This document shows, piece after piece, positions 59,910 through 64,000 of a stretch of DNA of 64,000 bases. Both the position numbers and the translations under genes were made by a program. The notes below the pieces were generated by a model that ran no database searches, was not told where the DNA came from, and saw nothing but the letters and a program-made list of their open reading frames with translations. This DNA comes from Pseudohoeflea sp964511625 (lineage in GTDB: Bacteria; Pseudomonadota; Alphaproteobacteria; Rhizobiales; Rhizobiaceae), in the NCBI GenBank assembly GCA_964511625.1, contig CAZEJG010000003.1, positions 154,498-218,497 of the forward strand, read 5' to 3'. Position 1 is the first letter of the stretch, and each line of letters begins with the position of its first letter.

Positions 59910-60362
59910 TCAGCGAACCGAGCGGCACCACGCGCCATAGACGTGCCAGGGGTCGAGGCCGGAGATGCAGAATTCGACATTGTCGCGCACGCCGGCAAAG
60001 CCCATGCCTTCTTCGATCAGGTACCACATCTGTCGCTTCGAGCCGTCGTTCATCCAGGCGGTGGCATGGCAGTAGCGGCGGCCGACGAGATGCGTCTCGG
60101 TCGCAGGTTTGTACTTGTTCTGGTGGGCGTGGGTGATGTCGTCGATCCGCAGGCCGCGCTGAATGACGTGTTCATCGGTCCAGACGAAGCGTCTGGCCAT
60201 GTAGTCGAGCACACGCTGCTCTGAGCATGCCGGAAAACTGCCGCCGGTGAAGGCCTGGGCCGGTGTCGTCGCCATCCCGCCGGCGAAACCCGCCGTGATG
60301 GCAGCAATTGCGACACCGGGTGCAAACAATCCCGAGACCCGTCTCAAACCGCGCAAGATCAT
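59910..60362 (-). CDS. Small secreted cysteine-containing protein paired with RNase T2
   Basis: A 150-aa exported protein (signal peptide about 1-37, AQA-FT). The mature part has four cysteines (SFPACSEQR, RRYCHATAW, VEFCISG, GAWCRS), likely two disulfides, and aromatic clusters such as RRFVWTDEHVIQRGLRIDD, RQMWYLIEEGMGFAG. The family is not recognised beyond a conserved hypothetical of rhizobia. GGAGGG ahead of the ATG at 60362 fits. Its stop is 3 bases before the RNase T2 start, so the two are almost certainly co-expressed; it could be a cofactor, inhibitor or unrelated envelope protein. Confidence 0.7.
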   Translation of the reverse strand: MILRGLRRVSGLFAPGVAIAAITAGFAGGMATTPAQAFTGGSFPACSEQRVLDYMARRFVWTDEHVIQRGLRIDDITHAHQNKYKPATETHLVGRRYCHATAWMNDGSKRQMWYLIEEGMGFAGVRDNVEFCISGLDPWHVYGAWCRSVR

Positions 60363-60468
60363 TCCACCCTCCGTCACAGACCGACGCTGTGAGTCAACTT
60401 GAGTGGCGAAGATGATCAGGGTCACGAGAAAGGTCAAGCCGCAAAACCCTCTTTGACGGCTTGTCCGG

Positions 60469-61359
60469 TCAGGTGAGGTATTCCGGCAGGCACTCGGCGA
60501 TATGGTCGTAGACCATCTTGATGCGCCGGCTGTGACGCAGATCCTCGTGCATGGTCAGCCAGACCTCGATCTCGAACCGGATGGTATCCGACAGCACGGG
60601 AACGAGGTCGCTTTCCTTCTCGGCGATCCAGGTCTGGCAGATGCCGATGCCGATGCCGGCCCTCAGCGCAGCGAGTTGGGTCGTGTGGCTGTCGCTCCGA
60701 TAGGTGAAGATTTCCGGTGCGATTTCCGGCACCGCTGTCAGGAAGCGGCTGCGGTAGATCGGGTCGCGGTCCGGGCCGATGATGCGGTGCTCGGCGAGTT
60801 CGGACGGCTTTTCGGGCAATTTGCGGTTGCCGATATAGGCGCGCGAGGCGAACAGGCCGAGCCGCAGCGTGCCGAGCCGGCGGGCGAGCAGGGCGCCCTG
60901 CTCGGGACGCTGCATGCGAATGGCGATATCGGCGTCGCGGCGCAGAAGGTCGACCGTCCGGTTCGACGCGTCGATTTCGAGCTGCAGGCCCTTGTGGCTG
61001 CGCAGCAGCGGTTCGAGGATCAGCGGCAGGATCTCGCTCGACATGATCTCGGTTGCCGAGATCCGCACCATCCCGTCCTCGGAATTGGCGCCGGCGGAAG
61101 CGGTGCGGGTCAGCGCGGCGGCCGAGGCCGCCATGCCGCGGGCCTGCGGTTCGAGCGCCTGGGCGAGATCGGTCGGGGTCAGTCCGTTTTGTGCCCGGGT
61201 GAAGAGGCCGACGCCGAGTGCGGCCTCGAGCTGGTCGACGTGTCGGCCGATGGTGGGTTGGGAAACCCCGAGGCTGCGTGCGGCCCCGGACAGGGAGCGT
61301 TCGTCCATCACAGCCAGAAAGCTGCGCCAGAGCTCCCAACCGATATCCGACTGGTTCAT
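60469..61359 (-). CDS. LysR-family transcriptional regulator
   Basis: A 296-aa regulator: N-terminal winged HTH (FLAVMDERSLSGAARSLGVS, QPTIGRHVDQLEAALG) and a periplasmic-binding-like effector domain from about 90. The start at 61359 is chosen because LWRSFLAVMDERSLSGAA is the normal beginning. The leader carries a GC hairpin. Nearby genes are the RNase T2 pair and rlmJ, both on the same strand; it may regulate a gene elsewhere or itself. Confidence 0.92.
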   Translation of the reverse strand: MNQSDIGWELWRSFLAVMDERSLSGAARSLGVSQPTIGRHVDQLEAALGVGLFTRAQNGLTPTDLAQALEPQARGMAASAAALTRTASAGANSEDGMVRISATEIMSSEILPLILEPLLRSHKGLQLEIDASNRTVDLLRRDADIAIRMQRPEQGALLARRLGTLRLGLFASRAYIGNRKLPEKPSELAEHRIIGPDRDPIYRSRFLTAVPEIAPEIFTYRSDSHTTQLAALRAGIGIGICQTWIAEKESDLVPVLSDTIRFEIEVWLTMHEDLRHSRRIKMVYDHIAECLPEYLT

Positions 61360-61377
61360 GATCGTTCCAATGTCTTT

Positions 61378-61395
61378 GCCCCGGGTCCCCCGGGG
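61378..61395 (-). promoter_or_regulatory. GC-rich palindrome in the LysR gene leader
   Basis: CCCCGGG/CCCGGGG with a 2 to 3 base centre, about 20 bases before the regulator ATG. It could be an autoregulatory site or just an mRNA hairpin over the ribosome site. Confidence 0.35.
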
Positions 61396-61522
61396 AATGT
61401 CAGTTGCGCGGTTGCGCGCGAAGTACGAGGTCGCCCCCATATAGGGACGCGAATTCCGCGACAAAAGGCGAGCGAGGCCAGAGTAGGGGAATTTGGTTTC
61501 GGAAACCCTGTCCGTCCGCCCC

Positions 61523-62377
61523 TTATTCGCCGACCAGAAACTCGACGCTGAAGCCCGCGCCCTTGTCCTGCGCCAGCAATCCGGCGAGTTCAGGAAGCAC
61601 CTCGCGCAAGGTGGCTTCGAGCGTGAACGGCGGGTTGACCACGATCATCCCGGAGCCGTTCAGGCCTTTTTCGGTTTTCAGGTCGCGCACCCACAATTCG
61701 GCTGCCAGCGTGCGCGGACGGCCGAGTTCCGTGAGCTTGCGGCGAAAGCCCTGCGTATCGGCATCGGCCTTGAGCGGATACCACAGGCAATAGGTGCCGC
61801 CCGGAAAACGCTTGGTGGCGCGGTCGAGCCCGTCGACCAGCCGGTCGAACTCGCCCTCCTTCTCGAAGGGTGGATCGACGAGCACAAGGCCGCGCTTTTC
61901 CTTCGGCGGCAGATGCGCGCCGAGCGCCAGCCAGCCGTCGAGTTCGGTGACGCGAACCTGGAAGTCGCCGTCGAACAACTTCGAGAGTTTCGCCGAATCC
62001 GCCGGGTGAAGCTCGATCGCCGAGAGCCGGTCCTGCTTGCGAAACAGCGTTCGCGCGAGGAGAGGGGAGCCGGGATAGCGTTCCAGCGGCAGAAGCGAGC
62101 CACCGTTCACCTCGGCGACCGCTCCCAGCCAGGGTGCGAGGAAATCCCGCAGAGGCTCGGACAGTTTGGCCTCCGCGATCTGCCCGATCCCCGTCTGCCA
62201 CTCTCCGGTTTTCTGGGCTTCCTCGGAGCGGAGATCGTAGACGCCGATGCCGGCATGGGTATCGATCACACGGAAGGCCGCGTCCTTCTTCTGCAGATAG
62301 GTCACGATCGCCGCCAGGATGGCGTGCTTGAGCACGTCGGCGAAATTTCCGGCATGGTAGATGTGGCGGTAGTTCAT
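61523..62377 (-). CDS. rlmJ: 23S rRNA (adenine2030-N6)-methyltransferase
   Basis: A 284-aa methyltransferase of the YhiR/RlmJ family that modifies A2030 of 23S rRNA. MNYRHIYHAGNFADVLKHAI is the conserved start, IDTHAGIGVYDL the SAM motif, and VLVDPPFEKEGEF the catalytic DPPF motif, with MIVVNPPF near the end. The start ATG at 62377 is 91 bases from the divergent molybdoenzyme gene. The longer open frame upstream is not family sequence. Confidence 0.95.
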   Translation of the reverse strand: MNYRHIYHAGNFADVLKHAILAAIVTYLQKKDAAFRVIDTHAGIGVYDLRSEEAQKTGEWQTGIGQIAEAKLSEPLRDFLAPWLGAVAEVNGGSLLPLERYPGSPLLARTLFRKQDRLSAIELHPADSAKLSKLFDGDFQVRVTELDGWLALGAHLPPKEKRGLVLVDPPFEKEGEFDRLVDGLDRATKRFPGGTYCLWYPLKADADTQGFRRKLTELGRPRTLAAELWVRDLKTEKGLNGSGMIVVNPPFTLEATLREVLPELAGLLAQDKGAGFSVEFLVGE

Positions 62378-62468
62378 GGAAAAATTGCCTGCCCACGGGC
62401 GCAAAAAGAGGAAAATCAGCTCAGCCGCACAACTGGCGGTACGCCTGCCTTTCCCATATAGGGAAACC

Positions 62469-64000
62469 ATGAACGAAGCGAGCCCCATCCGCCGCGCCGA
62501 ACGCACCTCCGACGTCAGGATCGGCCACACGGCCTGCCCGCACGACTGCCCGTCGACCTGCGCGCTCGACGTCGAACTGCTCGGCCCCGACCGGATCGGA
62601 CGCGTGCGCGGCGCGCCCGACAATTCCTACACAGCCGGCGTCATCTGCGCCAAGGTCGCCCGCTATTCCGAACGCGTCCACCATCCCGACAGGCTGCTGA
62701 AGCCGCTGATCCGCGCGGGCGCGCGCGGCGAGGGGAACTGGAAGGAAGCGAGCTGGGAGGCGGCGCTCGATCTCGTCGCCGAGAAGTTCATCGCAGCGGA
62801 AGAGAAATACGGCGCAGAAACCGTCTGGCCCTATCAATATGCAGGGACGATGGGCCTGGTGCAGCGCGATTCCATCCACCGCCTGCGCCACGCCAAGCGC
62901 TATTCCGGCTTCTTCGGCACCATCTGCGTCAACGCCGCCTGGACCGGGGTTGCCATGGGCACCGGCGCGCTGCGCGGGCCCGATCCCCGCGAGATGGCGA
63001 AATCCGATTGCGTCGTCATCTGGGGCACCAATGCGGTGTCGACCCAGGTCAACGTGATGACGCACGCCATCCGCGCCCGCAAGGAACGCGGCGCGAAGAT
63101 CGTCGTCATCGACGTCTACGACACGCCGACCATGAAGCAGGCCGACATGTCGCTGGTGCTCCGGCCCGGCACCGATGGCGCGCTCGCCTGCGCGGTGATG
63201 CATGTGGCCTTCCGTGACGGGTATGCCGACTGGCCCTATCTCGAGAAGTACACCGACGACCCGCGCGGGCTGGAAGCGCATCTGAAGACGCGCACGCCCG
63301 AATGGGCCGCTGCGATCACCGGACTTTCCGTCGAGGAGATCGAGGCCTTCGCCGCCCTCGTGGGACAGACGAAGCGCAGTTATTTCCGTCTCGGCTACGG
63401 CTTCACCCGCTCGCGCAACGGCACCGCCAACATGCACGCGGCCCTTTCGGTCGCGGCCGTGACCGGAGCCTGGCAATATGAAGGCGGCGGCGCCTTCCAC
63501 ACCAATGGCGGCATCTTCAACATCGACAAGGTCCTCGTCGAGGGGCTTGGCTACGAGGACAAGACGGTCCGCAGCCTCGACCAGTCGCAGGTCGGCCGGG
63601 TGCTGACGGGCGATGCGGCGGCGCTGTATGGCGGCCCGCCGGTCACCGGGATGCTGATCCAGAACACCAATCCGGTGAACATCGCGCCGGAACAGCGGTT
63701 GGTGAAACAGGGCTTCCTGCGCGAGGACCTCTTCACCTGCGTCCACGAGCAGTTCATGACCGAGACGGCTGAACTCGCCGATGTCGTGCTGCCGGCGACC
63801 ATGTTCCTCGAGCATGACGACATCTATCGCGGCGGCGGCAACCAGCACATCCTGCTCGGGCCTAAGCTGATCGATCCGCCGGAAGGTCCGCGCGAGAACC
63901 TCTACGTCATCGAGGAACTGGGCAAGCGCCTCGGCGTCGCCGACCGTGACGGCTTCGGCCTCACCGCCCGCCAGCACATCGACCGCATGCTCGAATTGCG
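62469..64000 (+). CDS. Bis-MGD molybdopterin oxidoreductase (3' end outside window)
   Basis: The first 510 residues of a DMSO-reductase-superfamily enzyme. The N-terminal iron-sulfur motif is TACPHDCPSTCAL with the fourth Cys in GVICAKV, so a 4Fe-4S cluster is likely. The molybdopterin-binding core follows (QYAGTMGLVQRDSIHRLRHA, VIWGTNAVSTQVN, KIVVIDVYDTPT) and the region with NTNPVNIAPEQRLVK, CVHEQFMTETAELADVVLPA. It most resembles cytoplasmic formate dehydrogenase/biotin-sulfoxide-like orphan members lacking a Tat signal. Start ATG 62469 lies 91 bases from divergent rlmJ. The gene is cut by the window edge and its substrate is unknown. It needs the MGD cofactor, whose synthesis is served in part by the moaD-moaE genes in this window. 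Confidence 0.92.
   Translation, partial: MNEASPIRRAERTSDVRIGHTACPHDCPSTCALDVELLGPDRIGRVRGAPDNSYTAGVICAKVARYSERVHHPDRLLKPLIRAGARGEGNWKEASWEAALDLVAEKFIAAEEKYGAETVWPYQYAGTMGLVQRDSIHRLRHAKRYSGFFGTICVNAAWTGVAMGTGALRGPDPREMAKSDCVVIWGTNAVSTQVNVMTHAIRARKERGAKIVVIDVYDTPTMKQADMSLVLRPGTDGALACAVMHVAFRDGYADWPYLEKYTDDPRGLEAHLKTRTPEWAAAITGLSVEEIEAFAALVGQTKRSYFRLGYGFTRSRNGTANMHAALSVAAVTGAWQYEGGGAFHTNGGIFNIDKVLVEGLGYEDKTVRSLDQSQVGRVLTGDAAALYGGPPVTGMLIQNTNPVNIAPEQRLVKQGFLREDLFTCVHEQFMTETAELADVVLPATMFLEHDDIYRGGGNQHILLGPKLIDPPEGPRENLYVIEELGKRLGVADRDGFGLTARQHIDRMLEL

Noticed and set aside
62421..63977. A 518-codon minus-strand open frame over the bis-MGD oxidoreductase
   Set aside because: Antisense to a gene with a clear Fe-S motif and MGD-binding sequence, itself open to the window end.

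Overview
The window is a high-GC alphaproteobacterial chromosome segment, almost certainly from the Rhizobiales (Hyphomicrobiales) and probably close to the Rhizobiaceae or Phyllobacteriaceae. The evidence is gene order: glnE next to a PleC/DivJ-type kinase and pepN; rpsF-rpsR-DUF2232-rplI; fabD-fabG-acpP-fabF-mltG-yicC-gmk; lptF-lptG-lptD-surA-like-pdxA-rsmA; pepA-holC; and SDR-uvrC-pgsA-moaD-moaE-ung. An Omp25/RopB-type porin and a candidate EcfG-type (GGAAC) promoter fit the same group. I found no rRNA, tRNA, CRISPR array, insertion sequence, integrase or prophage. It is mostly ordinary core genome, with one clear accessory island.

Layout. 1-6.8 kb: end of glnE, an exported Met/His-rich EF-hand protein, a PAS histidine kinase and aminopeptidase N. 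7-13.2 kb: a lone CoxL-type molybdenum hydroxylase subunit, a DMT and an MFS transporter, a second EF-hand protein and a family-4-like uracil-DNA glycosylase. 13.3-15.7 kb: ribosomal proteins L9, S18 and S6 with a DUF2232 membrane protein. 16.1-18.7 kb: a periplasmic sulfite-oxidase-fold protein without cysteine, paired with a membrane GGDEF-EAL protein. 18.7-21.1 kb: aldo/keto reductase, Na+/Ca2+ exchanger and a small membrane protein. 21.4-27.9 kb: fatty-acid synthesis, MltG, YicC and guanylate kinase. 28-35.7 kb (minus): LPS export (LptF, LptG, LptD), a SurA-like chaperone, PdxA and RsmA.

36-46.8 kb holds pepA-holC, a PAS-GGDEF-EAL protein, a 61-aa charged protein behind the candidate stress promoter, a DUF922 protease-like protein, an ABC-F ATPase, a glycine/alanine repeat protein, a DUF2799 lipoprotein and an SH3 protein. 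46.9-51.2 kb holds a GST, ndk, a DMT exporter and the operon pgsA-moaD-moaE-ung. At 51.4-53.6 kb an AT-rich two-gene insert of unknown function separates pgsA from uvrC. 53.6-64 kb holds uvrC, an FolM-like SDR, a second exchanger, the porin, a GST, an RNase T2 lipoprotein with a small cysteine-containing secreted partner, a LysR regulator, rlmJ and the 5' part of a bis-MGD molybdoenzyme.

The best candidates for something undescribed are the AT-rich pair at 51.4-53.6 kb, whose two proteins share a short Asn-rich motif on their predicted exported parts, and the cofactor-less SUOX-fold/GGDEF-EAL pair at 16.1-18.7 kb, which looks like a periplasmic sensor plus c-di-GMP effector. Molybdenum also recurs: moaD and moaE, a CoxL-type subunit without partners, and a bis-MGD oxidoreductase.
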